Assembly: GCA_041655955.1 (NCBI GenBank)
Contig: JBBAEN010000001.1
Span: forward strand, 310,001-374,000
Source: Micavibrio_A sp041655955
GTDB lineage: Bacteria > Pseudomonadota > Alphaproteobacteria > Micavibrionales > Micavibrionaceae
Reading direction: 5' to 3'
DNA: 64,000 bases
The notes under the pieces are model-generated. The model did not search any database and was not told where the DNA came from. It was given only the letters and a program-made list of their open reading frames with translations. The position numbers and the translations under genes were made by a program. Of this stretch, positions 7,683-15,579 are shown piece after piece. How positions within the stretch are numbered: the first letter of the stretch is position 1; every line of letters begins with the position of its first letter.

Positions 7683-9731
7683 TTAAATATCTATATCGGA
7701 AACGAACTCGGCATTCTCTTGGATAAACTGGAAGCGCGATTCTGCATTTTTTCCCATGAGGCGGTCAACCAGATCGTCGATCTCGCTCTTGGGCGGTTTT
7801 GCGGAAGACTTTAAGGGAGTCTGGCCAGCTTCGGAAACTTCAAGCATTTCGTCATTCAAGCCAAGTGCGGCCATTGCGTCGGGAATAGTGACGCGCAGCA
7901 AGGTGCGGCTGGCCGGGGACATGGTCGTTTCCTTCAGCGAGGCCGCAGGCATTTCGCCAAGCCCCTTAAAGCGGGAGATATCGACTTTCTTTTTATCCTT
8001 GAAGGCGGTTTTCAAAAGCTCTTCCTTATGCGCGTCGTCATGGGCATAGAATGACACATTGCCGGACGTGAGGCGGTAAAGCGGCGGCTGGGCCAGATAA
8101 AGATGCCCGTTATCAATCAGCCCGCGCATCTGCGTATAGAAGAAAGTCACGAGAAGGGACGCGATATGCGCGCCGTCCACGTCGGCGTCTGTCATAATGA
8201 TGACCCGTTCATAGCGGAGCTTTCCAAGGTCAAAATCCTTCCCCGCACCGCAGCCGAGGGCGAGGATGAGATCCTGAATCTCCTGATTTGCCCGTATCTT
8301 GTCGGCTGTCGCTGATACCACGTTGAGGATTTTTCCGCGAAGGGGAAGAACCGCCTGTGTTTCACGGTTGCGCGCCTGTTTTGCGGAACCGCCGGCCGAA
8401 TCCCCCTCGACGAGGAAAAGCTCGGTATCGTCCGATCCGGTCTTCGCGCAATCGGAAAGCTTGCCGGGAAGGCGGAGCTTGCGCGTCGCGCTTTTCCGCG
8501 CCATTTCCTTGTCGGAGCGGCGGCGCATCCGTTCTTCCGCGCGGTCGGTGATGCTTTCAAGAAGCAGTTTTGACGCGGCCGGATCTGCGGTAAGCCAGTG
8601 GTCGAAATAGTCTTTAATAGCGGAATCAACCCATTTCGCCGCGTCGTTGGAAACCAGCTTTTCCTTCGTCTGACCCTGAAATTGCGGGTCACGTATAAAC
8701 AGGGAGAGCAAAATGGCGGCGCCGTTCATCACGTCGTCGGATGTGACATGATCCGCCTTTTTGTTGCCGACAAGGGAGCCGTAGGCCTTGATGCCGCGTG
8801 TCAGCGCGCTGCGCAATCCCTGCTCGTGCGTGCCGCCGAGTGAGGTTGGAATGGTATTGCAATAGGAATGGCCGAAGGCCTCGCCGTCTTCCGGCCACGC
8901 AATCGCAAATTCGACCCGGCCCGCCTTGGCGGGAAGCGGCAGTGACCCATGGAAATATTTTCCCGTAATCACATCGCGGTCTTTAAGCGTTGCTTTAAGA
9001 AAATCAAGCAAGCCGTTGGGGAAGTGAAGTATATCGCTTTCCGGTATATTGGCATCCTTGATCAGGGATGATGCGCATGACCAGCGAATTTCAACGCCTT
9101 TGAACAAATAGGCCTTGGAGCGCGCCATCTGGTAGAGCCATGAAGGCTTGAATTTCGCTTTATCTCCAAATATTTGCTCGTCGTGTTTAAAGGTAATTGT
9201 CGTGCCTCTGCGACCCGATATTGCACCAAGCTTTTCCAATTTCGAAGTCGGCAGGCCGCGGGCGAAAGACTGGCGGTAAAGCTGTTTTTCACGTGCGATC
9301 TCGACAATCATATATTCTGAAAGCGCGTTGACGACGGAGCTTCCAACCCCGTGCAGCCCCCCGGCGGTTTCATAGTTTTTTCCACTGAATTTTCCACCGG
9401 AGTGAAGCGTCGTAAAAATGACTTCCAGCGCCGATTTGTTCGGGAATTTAGGGTGGTTGTCCACAGGGATGCCGCGGCCATTATCCACAATGGTGACGGA
9501 GCCGTCTTCGTTCATCGTGAGTTCGATGCGGTTCGCATGACCCGCGACCGCTTCGTCCATGGCGTTGTCGAGAATTTCCCCGACAAGGTGGTGGAGCGCG
9601 CGTTCGTCCGTGCCGCCAATATACATGCCGGGACGTTTCCTGACCGGCTCAAGCCCTTCAAGCACCTCGATATCGGCCGCCCCGTAAGAAGCCTGCTTTG
9701 CCGTGTTGCCCTCGCCAAACAAATCCGCCAT
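7683..9731 (-). CDS. parE: DNA topoisomerase IV subunit B
   Basis: ParE is the ATPase subunit of topoisomerase IV, which decatenates daughter chromosomes. The GHKL ATPase fold is visible (LDNAMDEAVAGH, VDNGRGIPVDNHP, GGLHGVGSSVVNALS). The TOPRIM part follows (LFLVEGDSAGGSAKQ, then the DADVDGAHIASLL metal site), then the C-terminal RFKGLGEMPA motif. The 682-residue length and the absence of the GyrB-specific insert argue for ParE over GyrB. The start ATG lies in a 77-base divergent gap with the thioesterase gene. A downstream membrane-protein gene follows after 15 bases. Confidence 0.95.
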   Translation of the reverse strand: MADLFGEGNTAKQASYGAADIEVLEGLEPVRKRPGMYIGGTDERALHHLVGEILDNAMDEAVAGHANRIELTMNEDGSVTIVDNGRGIPVDNHPKFPNKSALEVIFTTLHSGGKFSGKNYETAGGLHGVGSSVVNALSEYMIVEIAREKQLYRQSFARGLPTSKLEKLGAISGRRGTTITFKHDEQIFGDKAKFKPSWLYQMARSKAYLFKGVEIRWSCASSLIKDANIPESDILHFPNGLLDFLKATLKDRDVITGKYFHGSLPLPAKAGRVEFAIAWPEDGEAFGHSYCNTIPTSLGGTHEQGLRSALTRGIKAYGSLVGNKKADHVTSDDVMNGAAILLSLFIRDPQFQGQTKEKLVSNDAAKWVDSAIKDYFDHWLTADPAASKLLLESITDRAEERMRRRSDKEMARKSATRKLRLPGKLSDCAKTGSDDTELFLVEGDSAGGSAKQARNRETQAVLPLRGKILNVVSATADKIRANQEIQDLILALGCGAGKDFDLGKLRYERVIIMTDADVDGAHIASLLVTFFYTQMRGLIDNGHLYLAQPPLYRLTSGNVSFYAHDDAHKEELLKTAFKDKKKVDISRFKGLGEMPAASLKETTMSPASRTLLRVTIPDAMAALGLNDEMLEVSEAGQTPLKSSAKPPKSEIDDLVDRLMGKNAESRFQFIQENAEFVSDIDI

Positions 9732-9808
9732 GATAATACCCGATCTATGCGTTAAAACCCGCCACTACCCTTAAACAATTCGCACGCCTTTGAAAACCGT
9801 AAAAACCT

Positions 9809-10237
9809 ATGGATTCCATGAATGACCTTTTGATCGAGCCGTCCTTGCCTCCTGAGCTGGAGGGCAGGGTGCCGACGCTCAAGATTATCCCGATGCTGCC
9901 GGATTCCAACCCGAATGGTGATATTTTTGGCGGATGGCTGTTATCGCAAATGGATTTGGCTGGGGCCAGCCGCGCCTATCAATATGTCCGTGGCCGCATC
10001 GTGACGGTCGGCGTCGAGGCTATTTCTTTTCACAAGCCCGTATTCCTCGGCGACGAGGTAAGCTTTTACACGCAAATTTCCAAAGTCGGCACGACTTCCA
10101 TTACAATCAAGATTGAAAGTTGGGCGTTGCGGCATGTGTTCGGGCGCGACTGTGAATATATCAAGGTAACGGAAGGGCTTTATACCTATGTCCATATTGA
10201 TGAAAAACGCCAGCCTGCGCCGATCGAGCGTTTATAG
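9809..10237 (+). CDS. Acyl-CoA thioesterase, hotdog fold (YciA type)
   Basis: The 142-residue cytosolic protein has a single hotdog domain. It carries the family motif NPNGDIFGGWLLSQMDLAG, in which the Asn and the Asp on the long helix form the active site across the dimer interface, followed by VTVGVEAISFHKPVFLGDEV. Enzymes of this group hydrolyse short- to long-chain acyl-CoA esters. Substrate preference cannot be read from the sequence. It is divergent from parE, and the next gene begins 10 bases after its stop, so the two are likely cotranscribed. Confidence 0.9.
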   Translation: MDSMNDLLIEPSLPPELEGRVPTLKIIPMLPDSNPNGDIFGGWLLSQMDLAGASRAYQYVRGRIVTVGVEAISFHKPVFLGDEVSFYTQISKVGTTSITIKIESWALRHVFGRDCEYIKVTEGLYTYVHIDEKRQPAPIERL

Positions 10238-10247
10238 GCGCGGGGTA

Positions 10248-11447
10248 ATGGCATTTATTCCCTCTTTCACCAAAGCGGCCCCCGCGGCGATTCTGGCGGC
10301 GCTCTTGTTTGTTTTTTCCATGCCCGCCTTTGCGGTGAGTATCGACGTTTCGAAAATCCCCGCATTGCGTACCTATGACGCTTCGAAAGAGGCGTTCGAG
10401 GCGGCGACGGATTTGGTGCGCGAGGAAAAACCCTATAACGATGAAAATCTCGGCTATTCCATCCGGCTCCCCAAAGGCTGGACGGAAAACGTGCAGGCCC
10501 CGCCGGTGGCGCTGGGGAGCGGCGCCAATCCGCTCAGCGATACGGTGCTTGGCATTCTGGGCCGCTATATCGCGCCGCCCAAAAACTTCCAGCGCAGCAG
10601 CGTCACGGTCGAGGCCGTGGCCGTGAAATATGAAATCAGCATGAAAGACTGGTTCGTCAATTTTATCGTCAGCAACGGTTTCAGCCTGTCCGCTATGACG
10701 GAAAAATCGCCGCAGGAAATAGAGGCGCTTTATATCCAGACCAATGTCGAACATACGTTCGTCGTCCGCGCACGGGTGATTGTGAGCGGATCGCGGCTCG
10801 TGATCGTGCGCCACTATCTGCCGCAGGATAATTACGAAGACGGGCGCGTCGAACAGGCGCAGATTATCGAATCCTTTGCACTCTTGAACGCCCTCAACGA
10901 GCGTATTGAAAAACAGGCGGTTTACGGTTTTCTCGACCAGTCGTTTTTCAACTACCCCCAATCATGGAATCTGCGCGACCGCTCCATCCTGACCATCGAA
11001 CGCATGGGCGTATCACTCGCCCAGAACCGGATTATCGGCGATCCCGATGACAGGCGCAGCGAAACCATACTCGAAGGCCATATGCGTGTGCAGGCCGTAT
11101 CGCGGCTCTTGAACACGACGCTTGCGCAAGAAGTCGAAAAATTCCGCAATGAAATCCAGATTCCAGATTATAAAATCGGCGGGCTCATTGAAACGATCAC
11201 CTACAAATACCATCCCGACATCAGGGCAGGGAAGGCGCAGGCCTATCACCTCGTCCCCGACAGGCCGCGCCATATGAAGGCGTACGAGCTTGCGGTCACG
11301 GTGATGGAAGGGCAGGATTATTATTATATCACCAGCCTTATCACGCCCTCGCGCACGCAGGATTATTATCTCTGGGCGCGGAATATGGAAGCCTACCGCA
11401 TCGTCAATGAAAGCGTCCGCAGGACGAATGCTCCGGTATTGCCTTGA
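10248..11447 (+). CDS. Exported protein, unknown function
   Basis: The 399-residue protein starts at an ATG preceded by GGGG. It has a clear Sec signal peptide (hydrophobic core AILAALLFVFSM, cleavage after AFA). An upstream in-frame ATG at 10188 would overlap the thioesterase gene and bury the signal peptide, so it was rejected. The mature part has segments such as NLGYSIRLPKGWTENV, which look like the beta-sandwich of secreted lipoprotein-like domains (PsbP/DUF1795-like), and repeated RTQDYYLW-type aromatic stretches. No catalytic motif is evident. Location is probably periplasmic. Confidence 0.7.
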   Translation: MAFIPSFTKAAPAAILAALLFVFSMPAFAVSIDVSKIPALRTYDASKEAFEAATDLVREEKPYNDENLGYSIRLPKGWTENVQAPPVALGSGANPLSDTVLGILGRYIAPPKNFQRSSVTVEAVAVKYEISMKDWFVNFIVSNGFSLSAMTEKSPQEIEALYIQTNVEHTFVVRARVIVSGSRLVIVRHYLPQDNYEDGRVEQAQIIESFALLNALNERIEKQAVYGFLDQSFFNYPQSWNLRDRSILTIERMGVSLAQNRIIGDPDDRRSETILEGHMRVQAVSRLLNTTLAQEVEKFRNEIQIPDYKIGGLIETITYKYHPDIRAGKAQAYHLVPDRPRHMKAYELAVTVMEGQDYYYITSLITPSRTQDYYLWARNMEAYRIVNESVRRTNAPVLP

Positions 11448-11496
11448 ATTGCTGTCAATGATTGCAGGCATGCTAGCTGGGCGTTAGGCGTAACGC

Positions 11497-12591
11497 TTAT
11501 TGGCATCTATATACAACGTAAGTCCTGGTTCCGAGGCAACTATCTCCCGACTGTTGGAGGTAGCACTTCGCACCGATTGGGGAACATGGGCTCGCGATAT
11601 TACCACATGGCCCTATACCTGAAAGGGAGCAAGTAGGGCCTTCGTAACGCCACCCTCCTGCTGGCGTGTCAACGGTGCAAGTCTGATGCGTGTACGTGCC
11701 GGACAGGCTGCCATTTGTACAGGTGCGGGTTTGACTGGTGCAGCTGCTTCCATGCGGGACGCTCGCCGCCTGAAAGGCCGTAATGCTTGCGCCATGCGCG
11801 ACCGTTCCCCAAGGGCCGGAACAATCGGCGGGCGGGGCCGGGGTGCCACCCTGACGGACACAACGCACCAAGTGGGGCTGGAAGCGGTTGTCACTACTGG
11901 GAGTGCCGTTAGATAGGATCATAAACCACGAAGTGCCGTTAGTTCTCTCTGACGAAGACCAGTATCTGCCAGATTGGATACCGCTCAAATGCGATTTATT
12001 ATCAAATATAACCTTCAACTCACGAACAGACGGTAGATACCAGTCAACACCCTTATCTCTGCATAGGCGGGCGGCGCGGTACGGTATCTGATATGATGCA
12101 GAAAGATTATAAAGCAATGTCGTGTTAGCATAACCGGAATAACAGCTGTCCTGCGCGCCGGTTCCACTCATACAGTTCGTCATCGGCGTTTCAACCCAGC
12201 TTGTTGAGCCATTATTCCATGTAATTCCTGCGCCATCATCGCTGGCCGATACGTAAATACGGTTTCCGCTGACCGGGTTGTTACCAATATAAATCGCGCC
12301 ATCCGAGCAGGGAGTTCCAATAGGGCCGGTTTCGCAGGACTCACTGCATGCCGCCATGGTCAACCCGTTCGGATTGTTGCGGAAGCTTGTCCATTCAGGG
12401 GCGGTTTTGGTGGAAACAAAGCGGCTGCCGGGCTGGCCCGCTGGATTTGTCACCCGGCGGCACTGGCCATGCTCGTCAATCGTGACTGTCGCCCCGACCG
12501 GAACATCGTAGCTGTTGGCGGCGTAACTCTCCGCCGCGCCTGCCAGCATCATCAAAAGAGCCATGGCGAGCGCGCGCATCATCATGGACAC
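11497..12591 (-). CDS. Secreted Cys-rich protein with DUF1566 (Lcl-like) domain
   Basis: The 364-residue protein has a signal peptide (cleavage near SYA). Residues about 29-84 form a small domain (VGATVTIDEHGQCRRV..PEWTSFRNN) that also occurs in the neighbouring lipoprotein. Next comes a DUF1566-type, C-lectin-like domain with the hallmark WYLPSVRELKVIF and GRYWSSSE, ending at about 253 (LVRCVRQ). A Cys-rich module CSGPWGTVAHGASIT..CTSQTRTC follows, then a C-terminal Cys-rich tail. DUF1566 domains occur in secreted and adhesin-like proteins. The many cysteines imply disulfide-bonded extracellular exposure. Its start overlaps the end of the lipoprotein gene by 10 bases, indicating translational coupling. 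Confidence 0.8.
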   Translation of the reverse strand: MSMMMRALAMALLMMLAGAAESYAANSYDVPVGATVTIDEHGQCRRVTNPAGQPGSRFVSTKTAPEWTSFRNNPNGLTMAACSESCETGPIGTPCSDGAIYIGNNPVSGNRIYVSASDDGAGITWNNGSTSWVETPMTNCMSGTGAQDSCYSGYANTTLLYNLSASYQIPYRAARLCRDKGVDWYLPSVRELKVIFDNKSHLSGIQSGRYWSSSERTNGTSWFMILSNGTPSSDNRFQPHLVRCVRQGGTPAPPADCSGPWGTVAHGASITAFQAASVPHGSSCTSQTRTCTNGSLSGTYTHQTCTVDTPAGGWRYEGPTCSLSGIGPCGNIASPCSPIGAKCYLQQSGDSCLGTRTYVVYRCQ

Positions 12592-12893
12592 TCGCTCATG
12601 CGGACGACGACTTTGCCGTTCTGGTCGCGATAATCGCCAAGGCCGAGAGCAAGCCAGACGGGCTTATTCGTGGCGATATTATAGCCCTCATGGGAGCCCG
12701 CCGCGCTTAAATCTTCATGGATGATGCAACGGCCATGGCGGTTGATTGTCTTTGTTTCGCCCGCATTGATAAACACCAGTTCGGCCATACCGGTTTCGGA
12801 TGTGGCGGACTTTTCGGTACAGGCGGCTAATCCCAAAGCCGCGATAAATATAAATAGATTTCTATAAAGACTTGATTTCAAACGATGCTCCAA
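12582..12893 (-). CDS. Small lipoprotein sharing a domain with the downstream DUF1566 protein
   Basis: The 103-residue protein has a lipoprotein signal with lipobox LAAC (Cys at about 25), followed by Thr-Glu, so it is probably retained in or sorted to the outer membrane. The mature part AGETKTINRHGRCIIHEDLS...VRMSEC matches the first domain of the next protein (TVTIDEHGQC...MAAC) in spacing of the His-Gly-x-Cys and the closing Cys. AAGGAAGG lies 3-10 bases before the start, a strong ribosome site. First gene of a two-gene unit. Confidence 0.75.
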   Translation of the reverse strand: MEHRLKSSLYRNLFIFIAALGLAACTEKSATSETGMAELVFINAGETKTINRHGRCIIHEDLSAAGSHEGYNIATNKPVWLALGLGDYRDQNGKVVVRMSECP

Positions 12894-12997
12894 ATCCTTC
12901 CTTTTTGAACCGTTGGAGCTAAAAAGAAGGCGGATGCGGTTTGTTCAATGAAATTAAGGGGAGAAAACTTTGGAAAGACGCGCTATACTGTAAATAG

Positions 12998-13051
12998 AGT
13001 GCCGTTCAAAAAGGAACGGTTTTGAACGGTATGCGGGCGCCCTAAGGCACT
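12998..13051. promoter_or_regulatory. Structured element with repeated GAACGGT half-sites
   Basis: This lies in the 345-base gap 12894-13238. CCGTTC (13002-13007) can pair with either of two GAACGG copies (13014-13019 and 13024-13029). With the second copy the perfect inverted repeat extends to 10 bases. The two copies form a direct repeat, GAACGGT, spaced one helical turn (10 bases) apart. AGTGCC (12998-13003) and GGCACT (13046-13051) enclose the whole. It could be a regulator binding site or a switching RNA hairpin. Apart from the tRNA-His promoter, I see nothing else in this gap. Confidence 0.4.
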
Positions 13052-13198
13052 AAAATCATTTCAGTATTTTCATCGGCGATGGCGGCAAGCATGGCTCTGC
13101 ATGTTGTTTTGTCACGGCTCCGCCCGCATATGCAGCAAAGCCCTGTGCGCAAGATTTTTAAAAGGGTGCGGGGAAAATGGGGATGGCTGTAAAATGGC

Positions 13199-13226
13199 TT
13201 GACCTTCCATGGCCGGAAAAGATACA
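13199..13226 (+). promoter_or_regulatory. Promoter of tRNA-His
   Basis: TTGACC (13199-13204), a 16-base spacer and GATACA (13221-13226) end 12 bases before the mature tRNA. Hexamers and placement fit a housekeeping-sigma stable-RNA promoter. Confidence 0.55.
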
Positions 13227-13238
13227 ACAGCGGCGCGT

Positions 13239-13315
13239 GGCGGACGTAGCTCAGTTGGTAGAGCCCCTGGTTGTGGTCCAGGTTGTCGCGGGTTCGAGCC
13301 CCGTCGTTCGCCCCA
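13239..13315 (+). tRNA. tRNA-His (GTG)
   Basis: The acceptor stem GCGGACG (13240-13246) pairs with CGTTCGC (13305-13311), followed by C73 and an encoded CCA. T8 and A9 fall correctly after the stem. The anticodon GTG is at 13273-13275 in loop TTGTGGT. A G precedes position 1 (13239) and faces C73, so the gene encodes the classical G-1:C73 histidine identity pair. Confidence 0.95.
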
Positions 13316-13459
13316 TTTCCAATGAAAATCCGTCGATTCGGGCGTATTGTCGCGAGCCAGCGCATAGTAAAAAGCAAAGCGTCCGCGGCTTACTTACTAT
13401 AAAGGGCCGCCTATAAGGGCCGCGCAGGCAGCGCAGCGCCCGGCTGGGGCGGGGCGGCT

Positions 13460-13777
13460 TTATACGGTGATGCAGCTATCCTTGATTCTGCAAGCGTAAT
13501 CAGTGGCATAAAGATAATAGGCCGGTGAGATCATCGCATAGGCGATGCCGACTCCGATGGTTTTTCGCCAACTTTCCGTAAGCCTACGGGTCAACATAAT
13601 GCCGGGCAGGAAATAGACTAAAAAGACCATCAGCCCCGACCCTGTAAGGGGAGGAGCGGCGATATCCTGCGCGGCGACAAGGGAAGCCGCCGTCATCAGG
13701 AGGAGGGGAAGCGCCAAAATAAAGGCATAGAATGCCAGTTTGTGCATATAGGATTTTTCTGGAAAATTTTTGCTCAT
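13460..13777 (-). CDS. Small membrane protein, unknown function
   Basis: The 105-residue protein has three hydrophobic stretches (about 12-36, 47-60 and 74-90). The first could act as an uncleaved signal anchor. A positively charged loop (TRRLTESWRK) separates the second and third. No family is recognised. It stands alone between tRNA-His and tRNA-Leu, opposite in direction to both. The absence of conserved motifs keeps confidence moderate. Confidence 0.55.
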   Translation of the reverse strand: MSKNFPEKSYMHKLAFYAFILALPLLLMTAASLVAAQDIAAPPLTGSGLMVFLVYFLPGIMLTRRLTESWRKTIGVGIAYAMISPAYYLYATDYACRIKDSCITV

Positions 13778-13893
13778 GATGGACGCTAACGCCCAGCGCG
13801 CCTGTTTGTTCCCTTTACTATGGAAGAGAGCCGTAAAAATCCCTTGGCTTTCCTAAGCCTATGCTTTAAAACGCCCCAAGCCGAATGGCATGT

Positions 13894-13978
13894 GCGGGTG
13901 TGGCGAAATTGGCAGACGCACCAGATTTAGGTTCTGGCGGGGTGACCCGTGGGGGTTCAAGTCCCTCCACCCGCACCA
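13894..13978 (+). tRNA. tRNA-Leu (TAG)
   Basis: Class II tRNA with a long variable arm. The acceptor stem GCGGGTG pairs with CACCCGC. The anticodon stem CCAGA/TCTGG encloses loop TTTAGGT with anticodon TAG at 13928-13930. Discriminator A and CCA are encoded. Confidence 0.95.
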
Positions 13979-14068
13979 TTTTGACCCGATAGGGCAGGAT
14001 GGTGCGCCACATGCGGTAATGTTCGGCCGGGCGCCGGAATAATCTTAAACTGAAACATTAGGAATGCT

Positions 14069-15484
14069 ATGCAAGTCAAAGATATTGAAACAGAAGGTTT
14101 AAAGGTCACGCTGGAGGTTACGGTTCCCGCCAATGACATCAGGAAAAAACAGGAAGTCCGCCTGAAAGAGGTCGGCAAGACGGTAAAAATCCCCGGTTTC
14201 CGCCCCGGCAAGGCGCCGATGAAGATGCTGGAACAAAAATATGGCCGCGCCGTCATGGGAGAGGTGCTTGAGCTGGTCGTCAACGACGCAACGGCACAGG
14301 TTTTCAAGGAAAAACAAATTCGTCCGGCGATGCAGCCGAAGATCGAAGTCAAGGAATTCGACGAAGGCAAGGATCTGGTCTTTACGATGGCGCTGGAAAA
14401 GCTGCCGACATTTGACGTCATGGATCTGAAGGGCCTGAAACTGACCCGTCCGGTCGCCACGATCCCTGCAAAGGAGATCGATGAAACGCTGGAGCGCATC
14501 GCGAAAAGCAATCAGGCGACAAAGCCGATCGAAGGCGACCGCGCATCGCAAAAGGGCGATATTGCCATCATCACCTTCCATGGCCGCACGAAAGATGACG
14601 GCGTGGAGCATGAAGGGATGCACGCCCATAATGTCGAACTGGAGCTTGGATCTGGCCGCTTCATCCCCGGCTTTGAAGAACAGCTTATCGGCAAGAAAGC
14701 CGGCGATAAAATCGAAGTCGCCGTGACATTCCCCGAAAATTACGGCGCGACGGAACTGGCGGGCCGCGAAGCTATTTTCGATACGGTTCTCGAAGCCATC
14801 CATGAGGCCGCCCCCGCCGAAATCAACGATGATTTTGCAAAGCAGCTCGGCATGGAAGACGTCAAAGCACTGCGCGCCGCGGTTGAACAGCAGATGAACG
14901 CGGAATATGAAATGCACAGCCGCATGAAGCTAAAGCGCGCCCTTCTTGATGTTCTGGATGAAAAGCATGATTTTGATATTCCCCAAAGCATGGTCGATGC
15001 GGAATATGAGGGAATCACCCGCCAGATCGAAGCGGAGCGTAAGGCGAACCCCGAAGAGAACGGCGAGGAGCTGAGCGATGACGAGCGCGAGGAATTGAAA
15101 CTGATAGCCGAACGCCGCGTCCGTCTTGGCCTCATCCTCTCCGAGGTCGGCACCAAGAACAAGGTCGCCGTCACGGATCAGGAATTGCAGCGCGCCGTTA
15201 TTGCCGAAGCCCAGAAATATCCGGGGCAGGAGAAAATGGTGTTTGAATATTACCAGAAAAACCGCAGCGCCCTTGAAATGCTCCGCGCGCCGCTTTTTGA
15301 AGAAAAAGTCGTCGAGATAATCTTCAAAGATGCGGCCATCACCGACAAGGAAGTATCGGTCGAGGAGTTGATGAAGGAAGAAGACGATATCGAGCTGAAA
15401 CCCAGAAAAGGCGCCGCCAAGAAAAAGCCTGCTTCCAAAGATAAGGAAGACAAGCCGGCAAAGGCCAAAAAGGACAAGGAATAA
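14069..15484 (+). CDS. tig: Trigger factor, ribosome-bound chaperone and prolyl isomerase
   Basis: Trigger factor binds nascent chains at the ribosome exit. The N-terminal ribosome-binding domain carries the signature GFRPGKAPMKMLEQKYG (about residue 45). The FKBP-type isomerase domain follows (about 165-245, AIITFHGRTKDDG, PGFEEQLIGKKAGD, FPENYGA), then the helical C-terminal chaperone domain. The Lys/Asp/Glu-rich tail of about 40 residues is common in alphaproteobacterial homologues. AGGAA lies ahead of the ATG. Length (471 aa) is slightly long because of the tail. A strong terminator follows directly, so it is probably monocistronic despite the clpP-lon block downstream. Confidence 0.95.
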   Translation: MQVKDIETEGLKVTLEVTVPANDIRKKQEVRLKEVGKTVKIPGFRPGKAPMKMLEQKYGRAVMGEVLELVVNDATAQVFKEKQIRPAMQPKIEVKEFDEGKDLVFTMALEKLPTFDVMDLKGLKLTRPVATIPAKEIDETLERIAKSNQATKPIEGDRASQKGDIAIITFHGRTKDDGVEHEGMHAHNVELELGSGRFIPGFEEQLIGKKAGDKIEVAVTFPENYGATELAGREAIFDTVLEAIHEAAPAEINDDFAKQLGMEDVKALRAAVEQQMNAEYEMHSRMKLKRALLDVLDEKHDFDIPQSMVDAEYEGITRQIEAERKANPEENGEELSDDEREELKLIAERRVRLGLILSEVGTKNKVAVTDQELQRAVIAEAQKYPGQEKMVFEYYQKNRSALEMLRAPLFEEKVVEIIFKDAAITDKEVSVEELMKEEDDIELKPRKGAAKKKPASKDKEDKPAKAKKDKE

Positions 15485-15490
15485 AGAAAT

Positions 15491-15519
15491 GCCCCGCAGT
15501 GATGCGGGGCGTTTTGCTT
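15491..15519 (+). terminator. Intrinsic terminator of tig
   Basis: Perfect 8-bp stem GCCCCGCA/TGCGGGGC (15491-15498 and 15503-15510), a 4-base loop and a T-rich tail (GTTTTGCTTT), starting 6 bases after the tig stop. Confidence 0.85.
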
Positions 15520-15579
15520 TTTACTATTTACTCAAGGCTTCTTGCTTATTTTGCGTTTGCTCGATTGGAAAAGTTTACT

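Noticed and set aside
13239..13313. tRNA-His read as lacking G-1
   Set aside because: Shifting the acceptor stem by one base puts T8 and A9 correctly and reveals an encoded CCA, so G-1:C73 is present.
13042..13377. Minus-strand frame across tRNA-His
   Set aside because: It runs through the tRNA gene and its product matches nothing; a chance open frame.
15499..15579. Longer N-terminus for the HExxH protein
   Set aside because: The ATG at 15499 is within the tig terminator hairpin, so ribosome access is unlikely; 15580 is used.
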